DNA of 32,443 nucleotides from Dryocola clanedunensis subsp. sulfonylureivorans (GCF_016756775.1 NZ_JAERMU010000033.1:1-32443), one strand, 5' to 3'. Shown: positions 8,674-19,116, counted from the first letter of the stretch. Made by a program: numbers and translations. The notes: generated from the letters alone by a model not told the origin.

Positions 8674-9800
8674 GGTTTCACCTGACTTTTTTTCAATGCA
8701 GCCAAAATGTGGTCACAGGCTCTGCCATCCCCGTACGGGTTGTGCGCACGGCTCATAACCTGGTATTCATTTTCATCACGCAGCAGACGCGTAACTTCGC
8801 GGACGATAACGGAAGGATAGGTGCCCACCAGCCGAACGGTTCCCGCTTTGACGGCTTCCGGACGTTCCGTTGTGTCTCGCATCACTAGCACGGGTTTGCC
8901 GAGCGACGGTGCTTCTTCCTGAATGCCACCTGAGTCCGTCAGAATCAGATAAGCATGGTTCATCAGGTAGACAAACGGCAGATACTCCTGCGGTTTGATC
9001 AGCACTATATTGTCTATATCGCCAAGAATGCGCTCTACCGGTTCGCTAACATTTGGGTTGAGATGTACCGGATAGACAATCTGTACATCGCTGTTTTCTT
9101 TAGCGATGTCCGCCAGCGCCAAGCAAATACGCTCAAAACCATCGCCGAAGCTTTCACGACGGTGGCCGGTGACAAGAATAAGTTTCTTCGAAGCGTCGAG
9201 GAACGGATGGCACTGAGCGAGGCTAACGCGCAGTTCATCGTCCGCCATAACACGGTCCCGCACGGAAATCAGCGCATCGATAACCGTATTGCCGGTAACA
9301 AAAATTTTATTGTCGCTGATATTTTCGCGTAGCAGGTTTTGCCGCGAATTCTCAGTCGGCGCAAAATGGTACATCGCAAGATGACCAGTTAGCGTCCGGT
9401 TCGCTTCTTCAGGCCACGGGGAGTAGAGATCCCCGGTGCGCAGACCAGCTTCAACGTGGCCGACAGCAATGCGCTGATAAAAAGCCGCAAGGCTGGTTGC
9501 CACCGTGGTGGTTGTGTCGCCATGAACCAACACAACATCGGGTTTGAATGACTCAAGAATGGGCTTCAGGCCTTCCAGAATTCGACAGGTTATTTCCGTT
9601 AACCCCTGTCCTGGACTCATAATGTTGAGATCGTAATCCGGCGTGATGGAAAATAAACTCAATACCTGATCCAGCATCTCGCGATGCTGAGCCGTCACAC
9701 AAACCTTTGCGTCAAAAAACGCGTCTTTTGCCAACGCGTGGACCAAAGGAGCCATTTTGATGGCCTCTGGTCGCGTGCCAAAAACTGTTAACACTTTCAC
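8670..9800 (-). CDS. wecB: UDP-N-acetylglucosamine 2-epimerase
   Basis: WecB interconverts UDP-GlcNAc and UDP-ManNAc, the first committed step to UDP-ManNAcA. The non-hydrolysing epimerase motifs are all present: FGTRPEAIK near the start, active-site D95, E117, E131 and H213, and the C-terminal DSGGIQEE nucleotide-binding block (289-296). It has 376 aa as in E. coli. The start is GTG, preceded by AAGAGAA at a normal distance. A 60-bp gap separates it from wzzE and it overlaps wecC by 4 bp. Confidence 0.97.
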   Translation of the reverse strand: MKVLTVFGTRPEAIKMAPLVHALAKDAFFDAKVCVTAQHREMLDQVLSLFSITPDYDLNIMSPGQGLTEITCRILEGLKPILESFKPDVVLVHGDTTTTVATSLAAFYQRIAVGHVEAGLRTGDLYSPWPEEANRTLTGHLAMYHFAPTENSRQNLLRENISDNKIFVTGNTVIDALISVRDRVMADDELRVSLAQCHPFLDASKKLILVTGHRRESFGDGFERICLALADIAKENSDVQIVYPVHLNPNVSEPVERILGDIDNIVLIKPQEYLPFVYLMNHAYLILTDSGGIQEEAPSLGKPVLVMRDTTERPEAVKAGTVRLVGTYPSVIVREVTRLLRDENEYQVMSRAHNPYGDGRACDHILAALKKSQVKP

Positions 9801-9860
9801 AGCGATTCTCTTTTGTTAATAGGGTGAAGATCGTCCATCGAGCCTTCACCTTAAAAGGGG

Positions 9861-10910
9861 TTATAACACTTTAGGGCGACGGGCTAATGCCACACCAGCA
9901 CCTATCAGGGCCCCTACCGCACCCCACATGACCAGTAAGAATGCACGACGCGGGCTGTCACGTTTAACAGGCTCTTCTGGGGTACGTAAATAACGGTATG
10001 TCTGAAAACGAGGATCGAGGGTCGGACCAACATTCAGCGTGGACAGCATGGCGCGGTTCTGATCGTAATCGATGTCATAATCAGGTCCGACTGCACGTAG
10101 ACTTTCCAGTCTTGCCTGGAGCATTGGGCGGCCCAACATGAACATTTCCGAATCGGGAAGTTCGTCTGCCGGAACGTCTGTTTCACTCCTGGCAATATTT
10201 TGCTGTTCGGCGATTTTTAACGCCTGTTCTACGCTGTTCACTTTTCGGTCATAAATTGACTTTGCAACCGCTTCCTGGCGTTTAACCTGAGCTTTCATCT
10301 GCACGGTGCGCGCATTCCACGCCCCCGTCAGTTCCTCATTCAGGTGACTTGCGGCACGCTGGCTGGCAAAGGCAATGTACTGACGTAAAAGGTTATTTGC
10401 ATCCGCTGCGGTTTCAGCAATGAGCTTTACACTGTCGTTGAGATTGCGGGTGATATCCCCGGTGGTGAACTGAATGTTATCCACCATCTCATCAAGCAGA
10501 GCGGCATCGGCCTTGCTGTTTTTGACCCGACGCTGCTTGTAATAGTCAGTCTGCAGCCAGAAGTCGCGACGGGTATCATAAGCAGACAGCTGCATGATGA
10601 ATTCTTTGTAGGCTTCATCCATAACAGAAGGCTGGTCAACCGGTACTGAATTCGCTCGGACATCCAGATTGCGCAGGAATTGCTGCTGAGAGTAGTAGCC
10701 TCCCAGCATGTTGACCGTTGGCCGGTCGGTTATCGCATTAGCACTCCATTCCTGGCGTGCAAAAAAGGTATAAACCAACGCGATAAGGGCAAACGCAAAC
10801 GCGATGCCGATTATCCAGAATTTTCCTTTCCACAGTGTCCGGAATAAACCACGAATGTCCAACTCGTTGTCTACCATTCCCGGGTTACTTCCTGGCACGT
10901 TTTGTCTCAT
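9861..10910 (-). CDS. wzzE: ECA chain-length determinant WzzE
   Basis: WzzE sets the modal length of ECA chains and helps form cyclic ECA. It is a class 1 polysaccharide co-polymerase: a cytoplasmic N-terminus with NELDIRGLFRTLW, TM1 at about residues 31-51, a long alpha-helical periplasmic domain, and TM2 close to the C-terminus after the proline-containing PVKRDSPRRAF. I chose the ATG at 10910 (349 aa); a GTG directly before it at 10913 is the alternative, and both share the upstream GGGGAA. The extreme N-terminus differs from E. coli, as is common for this protein. Confidence 0.94.
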   Translation of the reverse strand: MRQNVPGSNPGMVDNELDIRGLFRTLWKGKFWIIGIAFAFALIALVYTFFARQEWSANAITDRPTVNMLGGYYSQQQFLRNLDVRANSVPVDQPSVMDEAYKEFIMQLSAYDTRRDFWLQTDYYKQRRVKNSKADAALLDEMVDNIQFTTGDITRNLNDSVKLIAETAADANNLLRQYIAFASQRAASHLNEELTGAWNARTVQMKAQVKRQEAVAKSIYDRKVNSVEQALKIAEQQNIARSETDVPADELPDSEMFMLGRPMLQARLESLRAVGPDYDIDYDQNRAMLSTLNVGPTLDPRFQTYRYLRTPEEPVKRDSPRRAFLLVMWGAVGALIGAGVALARRPKVL

Positions 10911-10933
10911 CACTTCCCCAATTACTTTCAGAA

Positions 10934-12022
10934 TTAAGAAATGCTGCTGTTTCTACGTTGACGGCGCTTAAAACGCCTTATAAAGCGGGCCACTTTCCAG
11001 GCTCGTTTAATGCAATAATCATAGAGTACAAATGCAAGCAAGAATAATGCCAACATTAGCCACTCGGGGATTGAATGAATGTATTCTGCCATTACGCCGA
11101 TGGTTGCAAGGATGGCTGCTGCGAGGGTAATCAGAACGAAAGCCTGTCTGGAGGTGAAGCCGGCGCGCATAATCAGGTGATGTATGTGCTGACGATCCGG
11201 GGAGAAAGGGCTCATTCCTTTCCGCAGGCGACGATACATAATGGCAATCATGTCCATCAACGGAATAGCAATAATCCACAACGCGGTGACAGGGCTAATA
11301 GGGTGGGTTTTACCCTGAGTGGTTTCGAGCAGGATCCAGATGACGGTAAAGCCAATCAAGGTGCTTCCCGCATCCCCCATAAAGACCTTATAGCGTCGGC
11401 CGAAAACACCCAAATTAAGCATGATGTAAGGAACGATGGCCGCAATCATGGCGAAACACCACATCGCCAGACTAATCTGCCCGTCGAAGAACAGAATGAT
11501 CCCCATGGCGGCGAACGAGACACATGAAAGCCCGCCCAGTAACCCATCAATGCCATCGACCATATTGAAAGCATTGATGGCTGCCCACACGGCGAAGAGG
11601 GTCAGAAAATAGCCAAACGGGCCCAGCACCATTTCCCAGGAACCGAAAATATAGCCAAGACTGCTGAGATACAATTTCCCGACAACCATCATGACAATAC
11701 CGATTACGGCCTGTACCGATGCTCTTATTTTCACACTGATATCGTAGCGATCGTCCAGTGCGCCAACAAAAACCAGCACACCAGCACAAATTAGATAAAG
11801 CCAGGCATGGGGAATGTAGTAATTTGCTATCAGGAATGTGAAACAGATCCCCGCGTAGACGGAAATACCGCCCACAAGTGGAATTAGCCCTTGATGGCGT
11901 TTTCGGAAGTTGGGCTTATCAACCAGACCTACTCTTTTAGCTACCTTGCGCGCAAAAAATAAAAAAATGGTCGTAAATAAAAGAATACAGACAAGGTCGG
12001 TACCAGCGGTGATTAAATTCAC
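10934..12022 (-). CDS. wecA: Undecaprenyl-phosphate GlcNAc-1-phosphate transferase
   Basis: WecA transfers GlcNAc-1-P from UDP-GlcNAc to undecaprenyl phosphate, starting ECA and usually O-antigen synthesis. It is a polytopic inner-membrane protein with about eleven segments. Key residues are at E. coli positions: D90/D91 in GALDDRYD, D156 and D159 in NMVDGIDG, and the HIHH loop in the fifth cytoplasmic region. I chose GTG at 12022 (362 aa) because VNLITAGTDL aligns with the E. coli N-terminus MNLLTVSTDL and GAGAG lies eight bases upstream. A TTG six codons earlier would add MQRACI. It is the first ECA gene; the gap to the rho terminator (12023-12216) probably holds its promoter, but I cannot place it firmly. 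Confidence 0.95.
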   Translation of the reverse strand: MNLITAGTDLVCILLFTTIFLFFARKVAKRVGLVDKPNFRKRHQGLIPLVGGISVYAGICFTFLIANYYIPHAWLYLICAGVLVFVGALDDRYDISVKIRASVQAVIGIVMMVVGKLYLSSLGYIFGSWEMVLGPFGYFLTLFAVWAAINAFNMVDGIDGLLGGLSCVSFAAMGIILFFDGQISLAMWCFAMIAAIVPYIMLNLGVFGRRYKVFMGDAGSTLIGFTVIWILLETTQGKTHPISPVTALWIIAIPLMDMIAIMYRRLRKGMSPFSPDRQHIHHLIMRAGFTSRQAFVLITLAAAILATIGVMAEYIHSIPEWLMLALFLLAFVLYDYCIKRAWKVARFIRRFKRRQRRNSSIS

Positions 12023-12216
12023 TATGCAAGCTCTCTGCAAAATAAAAGGTCAGGATGTTCAGTTCCCGTCCGATGTGATTGTACGTGATTCATCCCTGAA
12101 CAATCCGCTCGTTATTTAATCGCATCACATGCAGGACTACTATTAGACCCAGATGGCATCCTTTGCCAAAGAATGTGTCTAGCTGCAAATGTCGCATGTA
12201 TATCGTATATACCAGC

Positions 12217-12247
12217 AAAGAAAAACGCCACGTCTAAGCGTGGCGTT
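12217..12247 (-). terminator. Intrinsic terminator of rho
   Basis: Read on the minus strand, AACGCCACG (239-247 of this kilobase) and CGTGGCGTT (224-232) form a perfect 9-bp stem around six bases. A T-rich TTTTCTTT tail follows at 12217-12224. It begins about 18 bases after the rho stop and separates rho from wecA. Confidence 0.9.
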
Positions 12248-12264
12248 CCCCGAGTTTTTATTCT

Positions 12265-13524
12265 TTACGAGCGTTTCATCATATCGAAGAACTCATCGTT
12301 GGTTTTCGTCATCGCCAACTTATTAATGAGGAACTCCATTGCGTCGATCTCACCCATTGGGTGAATAATCTTGCGCAGGATCCACATTTTCTGCAGCTCT
12401 TCCTGAGTGGTAAGAAGCTCTTCTTTACGCGTACCAGAACGATTGTAATCGATAGCAGGGAATACGCGTTTCTCAGCGATTTTACGCGCCAGATGCAGTT
12501 CCATGTTGCCGGTACCTTTAAATTCTTCGTAGATAACTTCATCCATTTTAGAACCGGTATCGACCAGTGCGGTGGCGATGATGGTCAGGCTGCCGCCCTC
12601 TTCCACGTTACGCGCAGCACCAAAGAAACGTTTTGGACGGTGCAGGGCGTTCGCATCCACACCACCTGTCAGTACTTTACCGGATGCTGGTACAACGGTG
12701 TTGTAAGCACGGGCCAGACGGGTGATGGAGTCGAGCAGGATGATAACGTCTTTTTTATGCTCAACCAGGCGCTTCGCTTTTTCGATAACCATTTCGGCTA
12801 CCTGAACGTGGCGGGATGCTGGCTCATCAAAGGTAGAAGCAACAACTTCACCTTTAACCAGACGCTGCATCTCGGTCACTTCTTCCGGGCGTTCGTCGAT
12901 GAGCAGAACCATCAGTACGCAGTCCGGGTGGTTATAAGCGATGCTCTGCGCGATATTTTGCAGCAGCATGGTTTTACCGGCTTTAGGTGGTGCCACGATC
13001 AGCCCACGCTGGCCACGACCGATTGGCGATGCCAGATCCAGTACGCGAGCCGTTAAGTCTTCGGTAGAACCGTTACCACGCTCCATGCGCAAACGAGAGT
13101 TGGCATGCAGCGGGGTCAAGTTTTCAAACAGGATTTTGCTACGCGCATTTTCCGGTTTGTCATAGTTAACTTCGTTTACTTTCAGCAGGGCAAAGTAACG
13201 CTCGCCTTCTTTCGGCGGACGAATCTTACCGGAGATGGTATCCCCTGTGCGGAGGTTGAAACGGCGAATTTGGCTGGGAGAAACGTAGATGTCATCGGGA
13301 CCGGCGAGGTAGGAGCTGTCTGCGGAGCGGAGGAAACCAAATCCGTCCTGCAGTATCTCCAGCACACCATCGCCAAAGATGTCTTCGCCACTCTTGGCAT
13401 GTTGCTTCAGGATAGAGAAGATAATGTCCTGCTTGCGCATGCGGGCCTGATTTTCAAGCCCCATATTTTCGCCGAGAGTAATCAGCTCAGAAACCGGCGT
13501 ATTCTTTAATTCGGTAAGATTCAT
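12265..13524 (-). CDS. rho: Transcription termination factor Rho
   Basis: Rho is the hexameric RNA-dependent ATPase/translocase that ends transcription of untranslated RNA. The 419 aa equal E. coli Rho. The order is an N-terminal helical bundle, an OB-fold with the RNP motif GFGFLR at 61-66 (primary RNA site), and a RecA-like core. The core carries the Walker A PPKAGKT near 179-185, the Walker [11 protein letters not shown], the Q-loop region DTGSKM and the C-terminal MMKRS. The sequence is almost identical to E. coli. A leader of about 230 bases precedes it, a size suited to the known Rho-dependent autoregulation. Confidence 0.99.
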   Translation of the reverse strand: MNLTELKNTPVSELITLGENMGLENQARMRKQDIIFSILKQHAKSGEDIFGDGVLEILQDGFGFLRSADSSYLAGPDDIYVSPSQIRRFNLRTGDTISGKIRPPKEGERYFALLKVNEVNYDKPENARSKILFENLTPLHANSRLRMERGNGSTEDLTARVLDLASPIGRGQRGLIVAPPKAGKTMLLQNIAQSIAYNHPDCVLMVLLIDERPEEVTEMQRLVKGEVVASTFDEPASRHVQVAEMVIEKAKRLVEHKKDVIILLDSITRLARAYNTVVPASGKVLTGGVDANALHRPKRFFGAARNVEEGGSLTIIATALVDTGSKMDEVIYEEFKGTGNMELHLARKIAEKRVFPAIDYNRSGTRKEELLTTQEELQKMWILRKIIHPMGEIDAMEFLINKLAMTKTNDEFFDMMKRS

Positions 13525-13756
13525 AATGGTGGGTTCTTAAACTCGGGGTAAATCTCGAACATGTTTCGTGAATGGTATGGCAGGAAATCCATGCCTGTTT
13601 AATGGCCAGCACCACATGTCTTATCGCTGCCTGGTCATAGGAAAAACGCAGAGCTGAAACGACACGACGGAATGGGTGATACGCCCGAAATCGATTATGC
13701 AACCCTGTGCTCACTGAAAAATTGGTGTCTTAGCGATAACGAAAGGGAAGCATTGG
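13525..13756 (-). other. rho leader; rhoL-like DNA without its reading frame
   Basis: In E. coli this leader encodes the 33-aa peptide RhoL. Here DNA blocks match it by memory: CGTTTCAGCTCTGCG (minus strand, 13647-13661) and ACCAGGCAGCGA (13624-13635). In the rhoL frame, however, there is a TAA upstream with no ATG, GTG or TTG after it, and a one-base shortening before ACCAGG brings an early TGA. A 75-codon GTG frame (13714-13487) runs through the same DNA in another frame and into rho, and shows no family resemblance. The leader therefore looks conserved as RNA or DNA, not as this peptide. Confidence 0.5.
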
Positions 13757-13784
13757 GTATTACAAGGTTCAAACTTTAAGACAA
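13757..13784 (-). promoter_or_regulatory. Candidate rho promoter
   Basis: On the minus strand a -35-like TTGTCT (13779-13784) is followed after 16 bases by a -10-like TAATAC (13757-13762). This would give a leader of about 225 bases, close to that reported for E. coli rho. The match to consensus is moderate. Confidence 0.4.
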
Positions 13785-13823
13785 GTTCTAAGGTGCAGTA
13801 AAAGTAACTTAGCATGACTGACG

Positions 13824-13870
13824 CCGGGCGTCCAGCAGCTAGCAAAAATTTGCCAACCGCGCACGCCCGG
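13824..13870 (-). terminator. Possible trxA terminator / long imperfect hairpin
   Basis: CCGGGCGT (13824-13831) and ACGCCCGG (13863-13870) are perfect 8-bp complements. The interior also holds a partly self-complementary GCAAATTTTTGC stretch. The block lies 12 bases after the trxA stop. No T-run follows the outer stem, so termination efficiency is unclear. Confidence 0.4.
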
Positions 13871-13882
13871 GCTGAGACCCCA

Positions 13883-14212
13883 TTAAGCCAGATTACTTTC
13901 CAGGAAAGTTTTTAACTGGCTTTTTGACAGCGCACCAACTTTGGTGGCGGCCACTTCACCGTTCTTAAACAGCAGCAGCGTAGGGATACCGCGGATGCCA
14001 TAACGAGGCGCGGTGCCCGGGTTCTCATCGATGTTCAGTTTAGCAACAGTCAGTTTGCCCTGAAATTCATCAGCGATTTCATCAAGAATCGGGGCGATCA
14101 TTTTGCAAGGACCACACCACTCTGCCCAGAAATCAACGAGGATCAACCCGTCAGCTTTTAGTACATCCGTGTCGAAACTGTCGTCAGTCAGGTGAATAAT
14201 TTTATCGCTCAT
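13883..14212 (-). CDS. trxA: Thioredoxin 1
   Basis: TrxA is the small cytoplasmic dithiol reductant for ribonucleotide reductase, PAPS reductase and general protein disulfides. The active site WCGPC lies at residues 32-36 counting Met, in the thioredoxin fold. The cis-proline is in the [11 protein letters not shown] block. The 109 aa equal E. coli, with only a few substitutions near the N- and C-terminal parts. The start ATG has TGTGGAG upstream. It is divergent from rhlB over a 118-bp spacer that contains a conserved-looking dyad. Confidence 0.98.
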   Translation of the reverse strand: MSDKIIHLTDDSFDTDVLKADGLILVDFWAEWCGPCKMIAPILDEIADEFQGKLTVAKLNIDENPGTAPRYGIRGIPTLLLFKNGEVAATKVGALSKSQLKTFLESNLA

Positions 14213-14241
14213 GTTCTACTCCACAGGATTATGTCTACCTT

Positions 14242-14262
14242 GTTGGTGTAGCATTAACCAAC
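14242..14262. promoter_or_regulatory. Dyad in the trxA 5' leader
   Basis: GTTGGT (14242-14247) and ACCAAC (14257-14262) are perfect 6-bp arms nine bases apart, about 30 bases upstream of the trxA ATG. From memory the same arms and spacing occur before E. coli trxA with a different centre, which suggests either a protein site or an RNA stem-loop. The rest of 14213-14330 contains the divergent trxA and rhlB promoters, which I cannot assign confidently. Confidence 0.4.
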
Positions 14263-14330
14263 TTAAGGATGACTTTATTTCACCGGATACGCTTTCGTAA
14301 AGCAATAGTTAGCTGATATTCTACCACACT

Positions 14331-15602
14331 ATGAGCAAAACACATTTGACCGAACAGAAGTTTTCCGACTTCGCCCTGCACCCTAAGGTGATTGAAGCCC
14401 TTGAAACTAAAGGCTTTCATAACTGCACCCCAATTCAGGCACTGGCACTACCGCTGACGCTGGCGAATCGTGACGTTGCAGGTCAGGCGCAAACAGGAAC
14501 TGGCAAAACGATGGCGTTCCTGACGTCAACGTTCCACTATTTACTCTCTCACCCTGTTCCAGAGAACCGTCAGGTGAACCAGCCGCGTGCCTTAATTATG
14601 GCGCCGACTCGTGAACTGGCAGTGCAGATCCACTCCGATGCAGAGCCGTTGGCGCAGTCCACGGGCCTGAAACTCGGGCTGGCATACGGTGGCGATGGCT
14701 ACGATAAACAGCTTAAGGTGCTGGAAAGTGGCGTCGATATTCTGATTGGCACAACCGGTCGTTTAATCGACTACGCCAAGCAAAATCACATTAATTTAGG
14801 TTCTATTCAGGTTGTTGTGCTGGACGAAGCCGACCGCATGTACGACCTGGGCTTCATTAAAGATATCCGCTGGTTGTTCCGCCGCATGCCGCCGGTCACT
14901 CAGCGTCTGAACATGCTGTTCTCCGCAACGCTCTCTTATCGTGTTCGCGAACTGGCGTTTGAACAGATGAACAACGCCGAATACGTGGAAGTTGAGCCGG
15001 AGCAGAAAACCGGCCACCGTATTAAAGAAGAGCTGTTCTACCCTTCTAACGACGAAAAAATGCGCCTGTTGCAGACGCTGATCGAAGAAGAATGGCCAGA
15101 CCGTGCCATTATCTTTGCTAACACCAAGCACCGTTGTGAAGATATCTGGGGCCACCTGGCTGCAGACGGACACCGTGTTGGCTTGCTGACCGGCGACGTC
15201 GCGCAGAAGAAACGCCTGCGTATCCTTGATGAGTTCACCCGTGGCGATCTGGACATTCTGGTAGCTACTGACGTTGCCGCCCGCGGTCTGCATATCCCGG
15301 CCGTCACGCACGTCTTTAACTACGATCTGCCGGATGACTGTGAAGATTACGTTCACCGTATTGGTCGTACTGGTCGTGCTGGCGCAAGCGGTCACTCTAT
15401 CAGCCTGGCCTGTGAAGATTACGCGCTGAACCTTTCTGCAATCGAAACCTATATCGGCCACTCGATTCCAGTCAGTAAGTACAAACCAGAAGCACTGTTA
15501 AGCGAGCTTCCACCACCTAAGCGTCTGACCCGTACCCGTTCCGGTAACGGTCCTCGCCGTGGTGGCGGTGCGTCCCGTGGTAATCGTCGTCGCGCAGGTT
15601 AA
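14331..15602 (+). CDS. rhlB: ATP-dependent RNA helicase RhlB
   Basis: RhlB is the DEAD-box helicase that joins RNase E and PNPase in the RNA degradosome and unwinds mRNA structure. The 423-aa protein shows all motifs: the Q-motif region around GFHNCTPIQ (28-36), motif I AQTGTGKT (53-60), DEAD (165-168), SAT (198-200) and HRIGRTGR (342-349). It ends in a basic, arginine- and glycine-rich tail of about 30 residues that binds RNA. It is two residues longer than I recall for E. coli, within that tail. No clear Shine-Dalgarno precedes the ATG. gppA follows after six bases. Confidence 0.97.
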   Translation: MSKTHLTEQKFSDFALHPKVIEALETKGFHNCTPIQALALPLTLANRDVAGQAQTGTGKTMAFLTSTFHYLLSHPVPENRQVNQPRALIMAPTRELAVQIHSDAEPLAQSTGLKLGLAYGGDGYDKQLKVLESGVDILIGTTGRLIDYAKQNHINLGSIQVVVLDEADRMYDLGFIKDIRWLFRRMPPVTQRLNMLFSATLSYRVRELAFEQMNNAEYVEVEPEQKTGHRIKEELFYPSNDEKMRLLQTLIEEEWPDRAIIFANTKHRCEDIWGHLAADGHRVGLLTGDVAQKKRLRILDEFTRGDLDILVATDVAARGLHIPAVTHVFNYDLPDDCEDYVHRIGRTGRAGASGHSISLACEDYALNLSAIETYIGHSIPVSKYKPEALLSELPPPKRLTRTRSGNGPRRGGGASRGNRRRAG

Positions 15603-15608
15603 AAATCT

Positions 15609-17093
15609 ATGCTTAGCTCCACCTCACTGTATGCCGCTATTGATTTAGGTTCTAACAGTTTCCATATGTTAGTTGTACGTGAGGTGGCTGGGACGATACA
15701 GACCCTGGCCCGCATCAAGCGAAAAGTCCGCCTTGCGGCGGGCTTAAACAGCGACAATACCCTTTCTGCTGAAGCTATGGAGCGCGGCTGGCAATGTCTG
15801 CGCTTGTTCGCTGAACGTCTACAAGATATTCCCCAAACGCAAATCCGCGTTGTTGCTACGGCAACGCTGCGTCTTGCAACCAACGCTCACGTATTCATAG
15901 AGAAAGCCGAGAAAATCCTGGGCTGTCCTGTGCAAATTATTCGCGGCGAAGAAGAAGCACGTCTTATTTATCAGGGTGTTGCCCATACTACTGGCGGAGC
16001 CGATCAGCGCCTCGTTGTGGATATTGGCGGCGCCAGCACGGAATTAGTCACCGGCACAGGCGCACAAACAACGGCGCTCTTCAGCTTGTCGATGGGCTGT
16101 GTCACCTGGCTTGAGCGTTTCTTCAGCGACCGTAATCTGGCAAAAGAGAACTTCGCCGCCGCCGAAGCGGCCGCCAGTGAAGTCCTGCAGCCCGTTCTTA
16201 AGAAACTTAAACATCATGGCTGGAAAGTCTGCGTCGGGGCATCCGGAACCGTTCAGGCTTTGCAGGAAATTATGATGGCGCAAGGTATGGACGAGCGCAT
16301 CACGCTTGCCAAACTGCAACAGCTCAAACAGCGCGCTATCCAGTGCGGCCGTCTGGAAGAGTTAGAAATTGAAGGGCTGACGCTTGAGCGAGCGCTGGTG
16401 TTCCCAAGCGGCCTGGCCATTCTTATCGCCATTTTCGAACAGCTCAATATCGACTGTATGACGCTTGCTGGCGGTGCGCTACGTGAAGGTCTGGTCTATG
16501 GCATGTTGCATCTGACCGTCGATCAAGAAATCCGCAGCCGTACGATTCGCAACGTGCAGCGTCGTTTTATGGTCGATATCGCTCAGGCCGAGCGGGTACA
16601 GCAGCTGGCACAGGCGTTTGCCAACAGCGTTGCGGATGAGTGGGATCTGGACAGGCTTAGCAAAGATATGCTGCAAAGTGCAGCCTTGCTCCATGAAATT
16701 GGGCTAAGTGTGGATTTCAAACAGGCCCCCATTCACGCGGCTTATCTGGTGCGAAACCTGGATTTACCGGGCTACACGCCTGCTCAGAAAAAACTTCTGG
16801 CTACGCTGCTGCTGAACCAGACCAACCCGGTCGATCTCTCGTCACTTCACCAGCAGAACGCCGTGCCGCCCCGTATTGCGGAGCGTCTTTGTCGGCTTCT
16901 GCGTTTAGCGATTATCTTCGCCAGCCGCCGTCGCGATGACATCCTGCCAGCCATCGAACTTCAGGCTGAAGGTGAAGCGCTGCATCTTAAGCTGCCGTCA
17001 AACTGGCTTGCTTGTCACCCGCTAGGGGCAGAACTGCTGGAACAGGAAAGCCTGTGGCAAAGCTACGTTCACTGGGCGCTGACAATAAAATAA
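15609..17093 (+). CDS. gppA: Guanosine-5'-triphosphate,3'-diphosphate pyrophosphatase
   Basis: GppA hydrolyses pppGpp to ppGpp and adjusts the stringent response; it also has exopolyphosphatase activity. It is a Ppx/GppA-family member of the actin-like ATPase fold. The phosphate-binding motif DLGSNSFH is at 12-19, a second GGASTE block follows in VVDIGGAST (about 136-144), and GASGT near 216. The C-terminal third is an HD-like helical domain. The 494 aa equal E. coli. It starts six bases after rhlB without a good ribosome site, so coupled translation is likely. Its stop is one base from the stop of the convergent rep gene. Confidence 0.96.
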   Translation: MLSSTSLYAAIDLGSNSFHMLVVREVAGTIQTLARIKRKVRLAAGLNSDNTLSAEAMERGWQCLRLFAERLQDIPQTQIRVVATATLRLATNAHVFIEKAEKILGCPVQIIRGEEEARLIYQGVAHTTGGADQRLVVDIGGASTELVTGTGAQTTALFSLSMGCVTWLERFFSDRNLAKENFAAAEAAASEVLQPVLKKLKHHGWKVCVGASGTVQALQEIMMAQGMDERITLAKLQQLKQRAIQCGRLEELEIEGLTLERALVFPSGLAILIAIFEQLNIDCMTLAGGALREGLVYGMLHLTVDQEIRSRTIRNVQRRFMVDIAQAERVQQLAQAFANSVADEWDLDRLSKDMLQSAALLHEIGLSVDFKQAPIHAAYLVRNLDLPGYTPAQKKLLATLLLNQTNPVDLSSLHQQNAVPPRIAERLCRLLRLAIIFASRRRDDILPAIELQAEGEALHLKLPSNWLACHPLGAELLEQESLWQSYVHWALTIK

Positions 17094-17094
17094 G

Positions 17095-19116
17095 TTAGCT
17101 TTTCCGCGCTTTTGCCAGCATTTCACGGATGTTGGCTACATTACTCTGCCCTTTATGCATACGTTCTTCCGCAGAAACCACTTTACGCTCCTGCTCCCAC
17201 TGCAGGTCATCCTGCGGTAGTTCCAGCAGGAAGCGGCTTGGCTCCGGGCGTACCAGCTCACCATACTGTCTGCGCTCCTTACACAGCGTAAACGTCAGCT
17301 CTTTTTGAGCACGGGTGATGCCAACGTAGGCCAGACGGCGCTCTTCATCAATGTTGTCCTCGTCGATGCTGCTCTGGTGGGGCAGCAGCCCCTCCTCCAT
17401 GCCGACTAAAAAGACGTAGGGGAATTCCAGCCCTTTCGAGGCGTGGAGCGTCATCAGCTGAACCTGGTCCGCCTCTTCGTCGCTTTCTCCACGTTCCATC
17501 ATGTCGCGCAGCGTGAATCTTGTGACGACCTGGGTCAGCGTCATTGCCTCGTCGATATCCGAACCTTCAAGCATTTCCGTCATCCAGCTGAAGAGCTGAT
17601 TGACGTTCTTCATACGCATTTCCGCCGCTTTCGGGCTTGGGGACGTTTCGTAAAGCCAGCTTTCGTAGTCCACGCCATGGATAAGATCGCGCACTGCCGC
17701 AACCGGCTCTCGTTCGGCAAGCGTTGCCACATCGCGCAGCCAGTGGGTAAACCGCTGAAGCGACTCCAGGCCGCGTCCGCTTAGCGTCTGGCTGAGACCA
17801 AAATCGAAGCTGGCGGTAAACAGGCTTTTATTACGCTGCATCGCCCATTCGCCCAGCTTCTGCAATGTCGCAGGCCCGATTTCGCGTTTTGGCGTGTTGA
17901 CGATGCGCAGGAAAGCGCTGTCGTCATCCGGGTTGGTAAGCACGCGCAGATAAGACAGCAGATCTTTGATTTCAGGGCGGGAGAAGAAAGACGTACCGCC
18001 GGAGATGCGATACGGGATGCGGTTCTGCATCAGCATCTTCTCGAACACCCGCGACTGGAAGTTACCGCGATAGAGGATCGCGTAATCTTTATAGCCGGTT
18101 TTATTGATAAAATGGTGGGCGATAAGTTCGCCAATGACGCGCTCCGCCTCGTGTTCCTCGCTGTTGGCGGTAACTACTTTCAGCTCCGCACCGTATCCCA
18201 GCTCAGAAAAGAGTCGTTTTTCGAAAACGTGCGGGTTATTGGCGATGAGGATGTTCGCCGCTTTAAGAATGCGCCCGGAAGAACGATAGTTCTGCTCAAG
18301 TTTGATGACCTGCAAAGCCGGAAAATCCTGGCTCAGCAGCACGAGGTTTTGCGGGCGGGCACCGCGCCAGGAATAGATTGACTGATCGTCATCCCCCACC
18401 ACGGTAAAGCGCGCGCGCGCGCCAACCAGCAGCTTCACCAGCTCGTACTGGCTGGTGTTGGTATCCTGATATTCATCCACCAGCAGATAGCGAATGCGGT
18501 TTTGCCAGCGCTCGCGGACTTCCTCGTTGCGCTGCAAAAGCATTGTTGGCAACGCAATCAAATCGTCAAAATCCAGCACGTTGCAGGATTTCAGGTGCGT
18601 ATCGTACAGGCCATAGCAATGAGCGAAAATGCGATCCCGCTCGCCTTTCGCCTGAGCCGCCGCCTGAGAGGGCGTCAGCAGATCGTTTTTCCAGTTGGAG
18701 ATCGTCGAGATCAGCTGCTGAAGCAGCGTTTTATCGTCTTCGAGCAGCCCTTCCGTCAGCTCTTTAAGCAGCGCAACCTGATCGGTATCGTCAAACAGCG
18801 AGAAGTTTGACTTCATGCCGAGCGCCACATATTCACGCTTGATAATTTCCAGACCCAGCGTATGGAACGTTGAGATCAGCAGACCCCGGGCCTCTTTGCG
18901 ACCCAGCGTTTGCGCCACACGCTCTTTCATCTCGCGGGCCGCCTTGTTGGTAAAGGTGACGGCGGCAATATGACGTGCCTGATAACCGCACTCACGGATC
19001 AGATGCGCCATCTTATTGGTGATCACTCGCGTTTTGCCGGAGCCAGCGCCCGCCAGGACCAGGCAGGGTCCGGTGACAAATTCGACGGCTTGTTGTTGGT
19101 CAGGGTTTAAACGCAT
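17095..19116 (-). CDS. rep: ATP-dependent DNA helicase Rep
   Basis: Rep is a 3'-5' superfamily 1A helicase that clears proteins ahead of the replisome and supports restart. Walker A AGAGSGKT is at residues 22-29. Also visible are VDEYQDTN (motif II), [13 protein letters not shown] (motif III), LEQNYRSS (motif IV region) and [10 protein letters not shown] (motif VI). I chose the ATG at 19116, which gives 673 aa and the N-terminus MRLNPDQQQ as in E. coli; a TTG four codons upstream would extend it. Residues in VGARARF are encoded by a pure GC alternation of 14 bases (18409-18422). The gene converges with gppA and is divergent from ppiC. Confidence 0.97.
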   Translation of the reverse strand: MRLNPDQQQAVEFVTGPCLVLAGAGSGKTRVITNKMAHLIRECGYQARHIAAVTFTNKAAREMKERVAQTLGRKEARGLLISTFHTLGLEIIKREYVALGMKSNFSLFDDTDQVALLKELTEGLLEDDKTLLQQLISTISNWKNDLLTPSQAAAQAKGERDRIFAHCYGLYDTHLKSCNVLDFDDLIALPTMLLQRNEEVRERWQNRIRYLLVDEYQDTNTSQYELVKLLVGARARFTVVGDDDQSIYSWRGARPQNLVLLSQDFPALQVIKLEQNYRSSGRILKAANILIANNPHVFEKRLFSELGYGAELKVVTANSEEHEAERVIGELIAHHFINKTGYKDYAILYRGNFQSRVFEKMLMQNRIPYRISGGTSFFSRPEIKDLLSYLRVLTNPDDDSAFLRIVNTPKREIGPATLQKLGEWAMQRNKSLFTASFDFGLSQTLSGRGLESLQRFTHWLRDVATLAEREPVAAVRDLIHGVDYESWLYETSPSPKAAEMRMKNVNQLFSWMTEMLEGSDIDEAMTLTQVVTRFTLRDMMERGESDEEADQVQLMTLHASKGLEFPYVFLVGMEEGLLPHQSSIDEDNIDEERRLAYVGITRAQKELTFTLCKERRQYGELVRPEPSRFLLELPQDDLQWEQERKVVSAEERMHKGQSNVANIREMLAKARKS
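18409..18422. repeat. (GC)7 dinucleotide tract inside rep
   Basis: Fourteen bases of strict GC alternation encode Arg-Ala-Arg-Ala in Rep, between the DEYQDTN and GDDDQ motifs. Such tracts can adopt Z-DNA and may slip in replication. Two-base changes would shift the reading frame. Confidence 0.8.

Noticed and set aside
13487-13714. 75-codon GTG frame in the rho leader
   Set aside because: It overlaps the rho start, has no known domain, and arises from the rhoL-like DNA read in another frame; treated as leader, not gene.
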